Shown here: positions 34,880 to 42,284 of the stretch, piece after piece | Layout: every line of letters starts with the position of its first letter | Position numbering within the stretch: the first letter of the stretch is position 1 | Translations under genes and position numbers: made by a program | Source: an uncultured Bacteroides sp. | Lineage (GTDB): Bacteria > Bacteroidota > Bacteroidia > Bacteroidales > UBA932 | NCBI GenBank assembly: GCA_900543205.1 | Contig: UQQM01000001.1 | Coordinates: 48,803-112,802, forward strand | Direction of reading: 5' to 3' | Length of the DNA stretch: 64,000 nt | Notes under the pieces: model-generated | What the model saw: only the letters and a program-made list of their open reading frames with translations | Told to the model about the DNA's origin: nothing | Database searches by the model: none

Positions 34880-35849
34880 TGTCATCTGGGTTGATGATGA
34901 AATTGATTGCCTGCTGGATGACAGTATCAAGGAAACGTTTAGAGACAAGAACTTTGAAATTATTCCAGCCCATAACGGGATGGAACTTGAAAATATATTG
35001 AGACAAGGCAAGAATCAGGTGGATGCCGTGATTGTTGATGCAAATTTTAGTGAAGCGGCGGACAACCCAAGAAACGAAAGAGATACTTCAGGTCTTGATT
35101 ATGCTAGAGGCATTTATCGACAGATGCTCAATATGGAGATTCCATTTTTTCTTTTCACAGGCAGACGGTACGAGATGCTGCAGGAAAGGTATGCTGACAA
35201 TCCTGGAATCTTGGAGGACTTCCCATATTATAGCAAAACAATTGATGCTGACTTTGATAGACTGCTCGATGATATCAGGAAAAAGATTGAGAGTGACCAG
35301 TCCCCGGGAGTTGTTATAAGAAAGCGGTTCGGGGAAGAACTTAAGGCGGCGGGATTGATACCAAATGCGGATGATTTTGTATATGAGTTTTTGGTTCGGG
35401 ATTATTGTGGAACCTTGTCCGAGCCTGGCTCATCTTTCATTACGCCTCCATTCAATATAATACGGGGTTTCCTTGAACAACTCTTCTGTAAGTGCGCAAA
35501 TTTGGGCTTAATTCCTCCAATCAGCAACGACATGACAGGCACGGCCAATTATCTCTTTAAGGGAGAGTATCAAAGACTGAATCAATGTCATTATAAGAAA
35601 GTAGCTGACATCATTCCTAAACCGTTGGCTTCAATGTTGTTGCAGATTGTCCGTATTGTTCAGGATGGGTCGCATAATAAAGATGGTTTGGAATTGAGAG
35701 TCCAAGAATATTATAATATAACTCAAGATACTTTATTCCTCAAGTCTATCGTTTACGTTTTGATAGATACATTGAAGTGGTTCTATTCTGTGGTATCGGA
35801 ACGAGAAAGCGTAAATGAGAGTTCAAGCGAATTATGGACTAATGAGTAA
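34860..35849 (+). CDS. Receiver-domain protein with HEPN-like C-terminus
   Basis: A 329-residue response-regulator-like protein from ATG 34860; the longer frame from TTG 34809 would overlap the upstream gene by 71 bases. The receiver domain (1-135) has every phosphotransfer residue: Asp12 and Asp13, acceptor Asp60, Thr100 and Lys126. There is no recognisable DNA-binding domain. The all-helical C-terminal part contains RIVQDGSH (265-272), an R-x6-H pattern as in HEPN RNases, followed by a long hydrophobic helix. A phosphorylation-gated RNase or signalling module driven by the upstream kinase-like protein is inferred. Confidence 0.78.
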   Translation: MRKNAYNVIWVDDEIDCLLDDSIKETFRDKNFEIIPAHNGMELENILRQGKNQVDAVIVDANFSEAADNPRNERDTSGLDYARGIYRQMLNMEIPFFLFTGRRYEMLQERYADNPGILEDFPYYSKTIDADFDRLLDDIRKKIESDQSPGVVIRKRFGEELKAAGLIPNADDFVYEFLVRDYCGTLSEPGSSFITPPFNIIRGFLEQLFCKCANLGLIPPISNDMTGTANYLFKGEYQRLNQCHYKKVADIIPKPLASMLLQIVRIVQDGSHNKDGLELRVQEYYNITQDTLFLKSIVYVLIDTLKWFYSVVSERESVNESSSELWTNE

Positions 35850-35875
35850 GCGGATAATTCTAAAATCATATTAAT

Positions 35876-36646
35876 ATGCAGAGATGGATAATATCAGCGA
35901 ATGGCCACATATATAATCATGCGGCAGCTTTTGCAAGGTTTGGATATATAGATTGGAAGCAGAGGGCCAAATATGCTGTAGGGGACGAAGTCTATATTTA
36001 TTGTACAAAACCGTATCAAAGAATAATGTATAAAACAGTAGTTGAATTCGAATCACTTCCGTTTGAGCGTTGTACCGATGATAGGGACTTTTGGTATGAT
36101 ACGACAATATACGAGAATGGGCGTTCGGGGAGGTATGCGAGATTGAAATTAATAGCACAAGCAGATGATGATAACCTATCATTGGAATTTCTGTGCAAGA
36201 ACGGCCTTAATGCTGCCCCGCAGGGGCCGGTTAAGGTGTCAGAGGAATTGTCAAGGTATCTTGATAGATTTCTAAATGATTATCAGCCTGGCGAGATATT
36301 TAGTTTAGATTTGCCGGAGGCTTGCTATGAGGGCGTAAAATATCAGATTGCAGTTAATCGTTATGAAAGGAGTTCAGTGGCTAGGCGGAAGTGCATAGAA
36401 GCTCATGGTGCTCGGTGCTCTGTATGCGGCCTTGATTTTGAGGAGCGGTATGGTGATTTAGGGAAAGGATTTATACATATTCATCATATCGTGCCGCTAT
36501 CTTCAATAGGGCAGAGTTATAAAGTGGATTATGCAAAAGATTTAATTCCTGTCTGCCCTAATTGCCACTATATGTTGCATCGAGGGCAGAATGGAAAAGT
36601 TTTGACGGTGGAAGAGCTTAAAAAGATTATGAAGCGAAAGGAATGA
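35876..36646 (+). CDS. EVE-like domain plus HNH endonuclease
   Basis: A 256-residue protein. The N-terminal ~115 residues (WIISANGHIYN, then IDWKQRAKYAVGDEVYIYCT) resemble EVE/PUA-type domains that read modified bases. The C-terminal HNH nuclease has CSVCG, the catalytic HIHHIVPLS and the second Cys pair in LIPVCPNCHYMLH. This order is seen in modification-dependent (type IV-like) restriction enzymes. It starts 26 bases after the receiver-domain gene and probably provides the DNA-cutting arm of the same module. Confidence 0.84.
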   Translation: MQRWIISANGHIYNHAAAFARFGYIDWKQRAKYAVGDEVYIYCTKPYQRIMYKTVVEFESLPFERCTDDRDFWYDTTIYENGRSGRYARLKLIAQADDDNLSLEFLCKNGLNAAPQGPVKVSEELSRYLDRFLNDYQPGEIFSLDLPEACYEGVKYQIAVNRYERSSVARRKCIEAHGARCSVCGLDFEERYGDLGKGFIHIHHIVPLSSIGQSYKVDYAKDLIPVCPNCHYMLHRGQNGKVLTVEELKKIMKRKE

Positions 36647-37291
36647 GGTGCCTGAATGTTCTATTCTTTAATGCATCAGAGGCCGGACGACAAATGCCAC
36701 TCTCCAAGATTGCGGAGAAAAAGACAGGTCTTTGTCAATATACAGAGATACATAAAATCCCAGTGGGGGGGGTGAAATCACTCATCGGGATTTTATCGTC
36801 CGCAATACGCACCATCGCAGTTCAGTTCAGATGATGTCCATATCTTATTGGCAAGTTGCTGCTTGTTAATTTGATCAATTTTGAATTGAACTTCAGCAGA
36901 GCCCAGTAAAAAGCATAAAAGTTTTGAGAAAAAGTTAGGTGATTGCATAAATAAAATAATCGCAACACCAAGTTGCGATATTGTCAATGAGCCGGAGGAT
37001 TTTATCGAACCTACTACTATTTTAATTGTTAAACTTTATAATCTGTCCGAAATTTTACCGGGCAACAATGATTTTAGCTTGCTTTAAATGTGATTATCGG
37101 AGGATGAAGGTATAAAATAGTAAATAGAATTCAACATTTATTGAGCAGATAGTAAGAATTTTATTTGCTTTTGTTAATGGGGCAGTAATGAAAGCGACCA
37201 ATTTGTCATCGTAGTTGTGTTTTGAATGGCCCGATTTTTGCATTCTATACGCGCCGACGCCACGTTTGGCTCGCTTTTTTATAAAAGCGTT
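36647..37291. other. AT-rich gap without an intact gene; hairpins and possible gene remnant
   Basis: No convincing gene is seen. A 10-base inverted repeat, ATAAAATCCC (36752-36761) and GGGATTTTAT (36787-36796), encloses a G8 tract (36765-36772) and may end the HNH transcript. A perfect hairpin ATCGCAAC/GTTGCGAT lies at 36959-36979. An open stretch without a start (about 36892-37086), with an in-frame stop just before it, reads as protein-like and could be a decayed gene. CGCTTTT/AAAAGCG at 37272-37289 forms another short stem. Confidence 0.4.
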
Positions 37292-37438
37292 TGTAAGCAA
37301 AATGAGATAAAGATAAAGGATTTATCCGCAGTGGCTGGAGAGGGAGGCAACTCCTGGGTGCTGACTATTTCTCCGCGGCCCGACAGCCTGGCAGTCAGGT
37401 ACTGAAAGGCAATCGATCATTAAAAGCGAGAGCTTACA
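37292..37438 (+). ncRNA. Putative structured RNA preceding the reverse transcriptase
   Basis: A GC-richer, highly foldable stretch just upstream of the RT gene. An outer stem TGTAAGC (37292-37298) pairs with GCTTACA (37432-37438). Inside, CCGC (37326-37329) pairs with GCGG (37375-37378), GGAG (37337-37340) with CTCC (37371-37374), and within that GGAG-GCAA-CTCC (37343-37354) makes a GNRA-capped hairpin. CCTG-GCAGT-CAGG (37387-37399) forms a separate stem. Retrons and several defence RTs have an adjacent template RNA, so this is a candidate template or scaffold. No promoter is identified. Confidence 0.5.
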
Positions 37439-37474
37439 CTTCCTTGTACGTGGCGTTTTTATTTTTCTGCAGGC

Positions 37475-39169
37475 ATGAAGGAATTCAGGACTTTCAGTGA
37501 CTTCGTCACGGACAACATCATCATTGATATTCTCGCCCGCGAGCGCGGAAAGTATGCGCAGAAGAATGGTCGGAGGAAAGAGAATCTGACGCCGATGTAT
37601 GTCGATGAGCTCAAGCCGATAATGCCGCCCCGGAAGATATGGGTGAACCCCGGTAGAGCCTTCCGTCCCCGCAAGCCCGCCGCTGGACTGCATGGCCTGA
37701 GCAGCTGGACCTACCCCAAGCGTCTGGCAACGGCCCGTGTCAAGAGAACCATACTCAAATATCGTGGCGAGGGCACTGACGAACCGTGGCTTGAGAGGCT
37801 GAATGCTTTCATAGGCCGAATTCATAGGATAGCCCGCGGCGAAGTGGGGGATTTCAAGATGGAAACTCCTTCGATACACCGCATGTTCAAGGAATATGAC
37901 GGCGAGAAATACGTCTACCGGCCTATATCAGTCTACTCCTCGCTCGAGACGAAGGTCGTCATCGCTCTAGTCTACAGGTATTTGCTGACTTATTTCGACT
38001 GCTTCTTCCACAAGGACATGTACTTCTCCCGCGCTCCGAGGAGGCAGAGTGATGGTAGATGCCAGGTCCCGAATTATCTTGACGCTGTCAGGGCGGTCAT
38101 CGCTTATCGCCGGAAGCACGACAGGGAGAATGTCTACGTCGGCGAGTGCGACATCCAGAAATTTTACGACATCTTCAACCACGACGATGTGATGGCCTGT
38201 TTCGATGACCTTTTCGCTGCCGCCGTTGCAAAATATGAGGTCGGGCCAGATACTTTCTCCCCGGTGCGCAAGCTGGTCAAGGCGTATCTTGACTCGTTCG
38301 ACTATTACCGCGATGTGATGTCGTTGAACGAAAATCCGGACTATTGGAGGGAGGAGAAGGCCCGCTGGCGCACGGAAGAAGACTCCGATCCGAAATGCGG
38401 GTTCAAATGGGTGAGCGACAAGGCTTTCATCGACTCTGGCTGCTATGACTCTGAATCGCTGGAGAGGGCGAAACGCGGCGGGAAGCCGGGCATTCCCCAG
38501 GGCGGGGCGCTGTCGGGAATGATAGTCAACGTGGTGATGCGCTGCATCGACGGCTGTTTCCTTGATGAGCCGGATCCGGACCGCCTTTTCGTCCGATATT
38601 GCGATGACATAATGCTGATGCATACGGACGAGGAAAAGTGCGGGACGTACCTTGATGCCTACTACAATGCGCTCAAGGCCCATCGTCTGGTTCCGCACGA
38701 GTTGCACTATGTTTCGGAGTTCAAGAGCGGGGAGCGCAACAGACCGGATTTCTGGCATGCGAAATCCAAGAAAGTTTTCCGTTGGGGGCCTGGCGAGGGC
38801 AACGCCTCCGTTTGGGTGTCTTTCGTCGGCTATGAACTTAATCGCGACGGAAGTGTCAGGGTTCGTAAGAGCAAGACCGATGACGAGATGCGCAGGATAG
38901 CACGTATATACTACACCGTCATCAAGTCGCAGGATGTCAGCCTCGAATCCTTGGTGGAGAAGTTCGGGCGGGCTTCCGAGCACTGGGCGGACTACGAGCT
39001 GCTGACCAGTTCCCTTAGCTCTCTCAACCAGGCGAGACATATCGACAAGTATCTTTACCGTAAAGCGGCGCAGGCTGCAAGGAAAAAGCGAATCGCCATA
39101 ACGAAAGAAGATCTGAGGAAGTCAATATGCGGCTATGAGAACCAGCTGATGCGCATAGCTTCAGAGTAA
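37475..39169 (+). CDS. Reverse transcriptase, defence-associated type
   Basis: A 564-residue reverse transcriptase. Motif A is CDIQKFYD with Asp226; a GIPQGGALSG block (339-348) follows; the catalytic box is YCDD (375-378), with Cys where retrons and group II introns usually have Ala. An insertion of ~80 residues separates motif A from GIPQGG. No maturase, integrase or retron VTG signature is seen. It fits the loose UG/Abi/DRT defence class, but I cannot assign a subtype. A structured RNA precedes it and a Schlafen/WYL protein follows. Confidence 0.87.
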   Translation: MKEFRTFSDFVTDNIIIDILARERGKYAQKNGRRKENLTPMYVDELKPIMPPRKIWVNPGRAFRPRKPAAGLHGLSSWTYPKRLATARVKRTILKYRGEGTDEPWLERLNAFIGRIHRIARGEVGDFKMETPSIHRMFKEYDGEKYVYRPISVYSSLETKVVIALVYRYLLTYFDCFFHKDMYFSRAPRRQSDGRCQVPNYLDAVRAVIAYRRKHDRENVYVGECDIQKFYDIFNHDDVMACFDDLFAAAVAKYEVGPDTFSPVRKLVKAYLDSFDYYRDVMSLNENPDYWREEKARWRTEEDSDPKCGFKWVSDKAFIDSGCYDSESLERAKRGGKPGIPQGGALSGMIVNVVMRCIDGCFLDEPDPDRLFVRYCDDIMLMHTDEEKCGTYLDAYYNALKAHRLVPHELHYVSEFKSGERNRPDFWHAKSKKVFRWGPGEGNASVWVSFVGYELNRDGSVRVRKSKTDDEMRRIARIYYTVIKSQDVSLESLVEKFGRASEHWADYELLTSSLSSLNQARHIDKYLYRKAAQAARKKRIAITKEDLRKSICGYENQLMRIASE

Positions 39170-39211
39170 CTTTCTTTTCCTGCCGCTGTGGCTAAATTGA
39201 AAAAGAAATCG

Positions 39212-39219
39212 TATCTTCA
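39212..39219 (+). promoter_or_regulatory. Candidate -7 box before the Schlafen/WYL gene
   Basis: TATCTTCA differs from TAnnTTTG by two bases but shares TATCTT with the boxes at 17325 and 31415. No operator palindrome is found 10 bases upstream. The ATG follows at 39243. Confidence 0.25.
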
Positions 39220-39242
39220 CAAAGATTGATAACACTGCCGAT

Positions 39243-42176
39243 ATGCCACAGAACGCTCTTCCTTGGTTTCCGCTCACGGCGGATTACATAGACACCTACA
39301 ACGACAGCGTCCTCAAATATTTGAGGGATGCGCTCCAGTCTTCACAGGATTCTGCAGAGGAGGACAGCTCCTATGCGACTACCAGGAGACTATTGGGCCA
39401 GAGGGCGGCTCAAGTTGCGGACGACGCCGTCAGGACGACCTTGGCAGATGCGCTTGCGCATCGGAAAGATGAGGCGACCTCCGCTGTGTTGGCAAGGGAC
39501 ATGAAAGTCGTCGCGACTGAAGCGCTAATCCGCTGCCGCGAGCATACAGACGCCCGCTGCGAGTTCAGGCTGCTTTGCTATTTTCTTGCCGTTTTATACC
39601 CGGAATGTGCGGATACTCTTTCGGAGATATTTTGTCGCTGCCTTCATGCCAAAGAAATCGGCTCCGTCGGCTATACCATAGACAATGTCATAGATTTCGA
39701 AGTTCTGTCATTTCTCAAGGCGATGGGCAACGCGGAAATGACCGTTTCGGAGGAAGACAGTTGGTTCGAAGGTCATGGAACTTTGAGGGTCAGTCCGGAC
39801 GGGATAGCGGTCTATGACATGTCGCGCCGGTTCGTTCGGTTCAAGCCGTCCTCTTCGTTGAAGACAGTGCTTTCATCGTGCTTGGAAGGAATCGATGTTT
39901 TGGAAGACAAGCAGTCGGCCAGGCAGGGGTTCGACCTTGGCAGATATGTGCGTTCTTGTGAGAGTGTGGAGCCGGATGGCGCCGAACAGGCGGTGCTCAA
40001 GGATTACGCGAACGGAGACAGGCTTACGGTCAAGATAACGGGCAAGGGATATGATTCCCTGCTTGCGGTGAGCACCGATTCCGCATATAATCGTCTTGAG
40101 AGGAATATCCGCATTACTGGCGGAGGTGACAACGTGTGCGGCATCTACATGAACCATCTCGCGGAAGCTCTGTTCGTCGGCTCATGCATCAATGTCGAAT
40201 ATGACGAGACGCAGGACTGTTTCTCCATTGACGGCGCGATAATCGATTTCATTTACGAGAAATATTGGCTGGAGGATGAGGCTACCGGCAGTACCTACGA
40301 GAAGACCGATGCGATTCTTCTGTTTCCTGCGCGAGGCCAGATAATGAACACCTGGCTGACACGGGAAGGATTCCTCGTCAGGACGGGCTACGAAAACCTT
40401 CCGAGGAATTCTTTTAGAATCCTGGAGATTGTGGATTATGACTCCGACTCAAAATACATTCTTGCGAAGGTCTCCGATGAGGAGCTTATAGACGAACCCT
40501 TTGACTGTAATGAAGTCCGCCGTCGGTTCCTGAATGAGCTTAAAGGGTATTGTAATGCCAATGCCATAATGACTGCTCCTGAGCCGGAGAGGCCGGAGAT
40601 TCGGACCATTGCCGCGCCGGACGTCGCTTTTATGCACCGTCTGCTTGCGTTGAAATGGAGGATAGCCTCTTCGAAACCTGTAGAGAAGATTGAAAGCCTT
40701 TCGCTGGCTGAGATTCTTGCAACCTTGTCAGGCGACCAGGAGGACAGGTGCTATTACGGTATTCTGCGAGGATATGTCGAGCGTACCATTCTTTTCGCGC
40801 GGAAGAAATTCGACAAATTGACTCCGCTGGATTCACAGGAATGTTCCCATTTCGCCGGAGCCGACCTCCTCGTGCGCCTGACGGATGTGCTCGGGAGCTA
40901 TGGCGGTGACGACGAAGCGGATGCTTTGGTCAGCGGCCTGAAGGATGAAGACGAAACGGTCCACACGATTGCCGAGCTGGTGCAGGCTGCTAACCGGTTC
41001 AAAAGCATGCAGTCGCTGGAAAATCTCCGTGCTGACCTCCACCGCGAGATATGCGTGATGCTGGGTGTGTCTGACTCGATTGAGGCCGCCTCGGATGCCG
41101 GGGATGATGCGGATTTTCCCTTTCTGCCTGAAGGCGAGAACATTGAGCATAAGATGTCATGGGTGTATGACAACGAAACGGCGGAATTCAACGAGACTGC
41201 GCAGAGCGCAAAGTGCATGAAGACCATCTGCGCGTTCATGAACCGCTACAAGGAGCAGGGCGACAGCCATCTTTACATAGGGACCGACGAGAAGCGTCGA
41301 AGAATCAACGGATTCGACGCTGACATCAGCGCGCTGGTCGACAAAGGCGAGCTTGACGCATCCAAGGGGGATCTGGGCGACGCCTATTTGAGACATGTGA
41401 TGGGCATGATTTCCAAGGCTTTTCCGGATACGTATCAGAATGTTTCCCCGGCCAGGGTCTGTGACGGCCGAGTGCTCGACTTGTGTGTGCATTCTGCCAG
41501 CGAGGGCGTGGTATATTTCCATGGAACGGCATATTATCGCCAGGGCTCCTCATCGAGACAGATGAATCCCGCGATAGCTGATGAAGTTTCCAACCGCAAA
41601 CTGCTTATGCGCAGCGACCTTGCTGATAAAATCGAAAGTGTCAGGAAGGCTGTCAGCATGAAGCGCGCTGTGCTACTTGTCGGATACGACTCATCCAACA
41701 GCAACACGGAAGGCGTGGACCGCAAGTTGGAAGTTTTCGCATTTACCGATGACAAGAGGCTTGATTCCATCTGGGCCTTTGACCCGAAGGACAGGAAAAA
41801 CAAAGTGTTCCGTCTCCGGCGCTGTGACGCCGTCAAGATTCTCGATGAAGGCTGGAAGAACGAGAATCTGCATCAAACCAGACCGCTGGATATTTTCGGC
41901 ATTTCCGGAAATGAAGCCATTGAGGTATCAGTTGTCTTGAAGAACGTCATGGTCAAGAATCTCCTTACGGAAATGTATCCCGATGCCGCGGTCAGCCTGG
42001 AGCTGGTCGGTGACAGACAGTGGCGGTTGCACGCATTTCTGCGGAGCGACCGCTCTTTGGAGACTCTGTGCAGCTTCTGCCTTGCCTACGCTTCCGATCT
42101 TGATTTCAGCGGCTGCGAATTGTTGAAGCAGAGTCTCCGCGCGAGACTGGAGAGGCTGCTCGAGGAGTTGGTGTGA
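39243..42176 (+). CDS. Large Schlafen-AlbA_2/WYL protein partnered with the RT
   Basis: A 977-residue protein. The first ~600 residues are unrecognised. An AlbA_2/Schlafen-type domain spans about 630-720 (EGENIEHKMSW, then KTICAFMNRYKEQGDSHLYIGTDE and INGFDADI). A WYL domain occupies roughly 800-880 (AVLLVGYDSSNSN, FDPKDRKNKVFRLRR), with a WCX-like tail (VMVKNLLTEMYPDA) matching the end of the WYL regulator at 16380. It starts 73 bases after the RT gene on the same strand. A ligand-sensing nuclease or regulator acting with the RT is inferred. Confidence 0.8.
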   Translation: MPQNALPWFPLTADYIDTYNDSVLKYLRDALQSSQDSAEEDSSYATTRRLLGQRAAQVADDAVRTTLADALAHRKDEATSAVLARDMKVVATEALIRCREHTDARCEFRLLCYFLAVLYPECADTLSEIFCRCLHAKEIGSVGYTIDNVIDFEVLSFLKAMGNAEMTVSEEDSWFEGHGTLRVSPDGIAVYDMSRRFVRFKPSSSLKTVLSSCLEGIDVLEDKQSARQGFDLGRYVRSCESVEPDGAEQAVLKDYANGDRLTVKITGKGYDSLLAVSTDSAYNRLERNIRITGGGDNVCGIYMNHLAEALFVGSCINVEYDETQDCFSIDGAIIDFIYEKYWLEDEATGSTYEKTDAILLFPARGQIMNTWLTREGFLVRTGYENLPRNSFRILEIVDYDSDSKYILAKVSDEELIDEPFDCNEVRRRFLNELKGYCNANAIMTAPEPERPEIRTIAAPDVAFMHRLLALKWRIASSKPVEKIESLSLAEILATLSGDQEDRCYYGILRGYVERTILFARKKFDKLTPLDSQECSHFAGADLLVRLTDVLGSYGGDDEADALVSGLKDEDETVHTIAELVQAANRFKSMQSLENLRADLHREICVMLGVSDSIEAASDAGDDADFPFLPEGENIEHKMSWVYDNETAEFNETAQSAKCMKTICAFMNRYKEQGDSHLYIGTDEKRRRINGFDADISALVDKGELDASKGDLGDAYLRHVMGMISKAFPDTYQNVSPARVCDGRVLDLCVHSASEGVVYFHGTAYYRQGSSSRQMNPAIADEVSNRKLLMRSDLADKIESVRKAVSMKRAVLLVGYDSSNSNTEGVDRKLEVFAFTDDKRLDSIWAFDPKDRKNKVFRLRRCDAVKILDEGWKNENLHQTRPLDIFGISGNEAIEVSVVLKNVMVKNLLTEMYPDAAVSLELVGDRQWRLHAFLRSDRSLETLCSFCLAYASDLDFSGCELLKQSLRARLERLLEELV

Positions 42177-42284
42177 ATTGCCCCCCCCTCCCGAGAATGA
42201 TGTTTTCATAATTTGAACCAATCGTGCTAGGAGGAAGAGGATATTGTAAGTAATTTTTACCCCGAAATCCAAAGACGGTTCAAA

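Noticed and set aside
36643-36834. 63-codon plus-strand open frame after the HNH gene
   Set aside because: No conserved features, runs through the G8-containing inverted repeat, no promoter or partner.
36793-36987. 64-codon minus-strand open frame
   Set aside because: Hydrophobic segment is suggestive but there is no start context, and it overlaps a hairpin and a protein-like stretch on the other strand.
37967-39040. 357-codon minus-strand open frame
   Set aside because: Antisense to the reverse transcriptase core motifs.
37475-39169. Retron or group II intron
   Set aside because: The RT lacks the retron VTG and NAxxH signatures and any maturase or HNH tail, and no intron domain V-like end is seen; only the upstream RNA resembles retron organisation.
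16380-42176. CRISPR array or cas genes in the island
   Set aside because: No regularly spaced direct repeats and no Cas-like protein; the RT has no Cas1 fusion.
42181-42188. C8 tract as a phase-variable promoter for the sialate esterase
   Set aside because: It lies about 100 bases before the ATG with no recognisable -33 or -7 boxes at matching distance, so a role cannot be supported.
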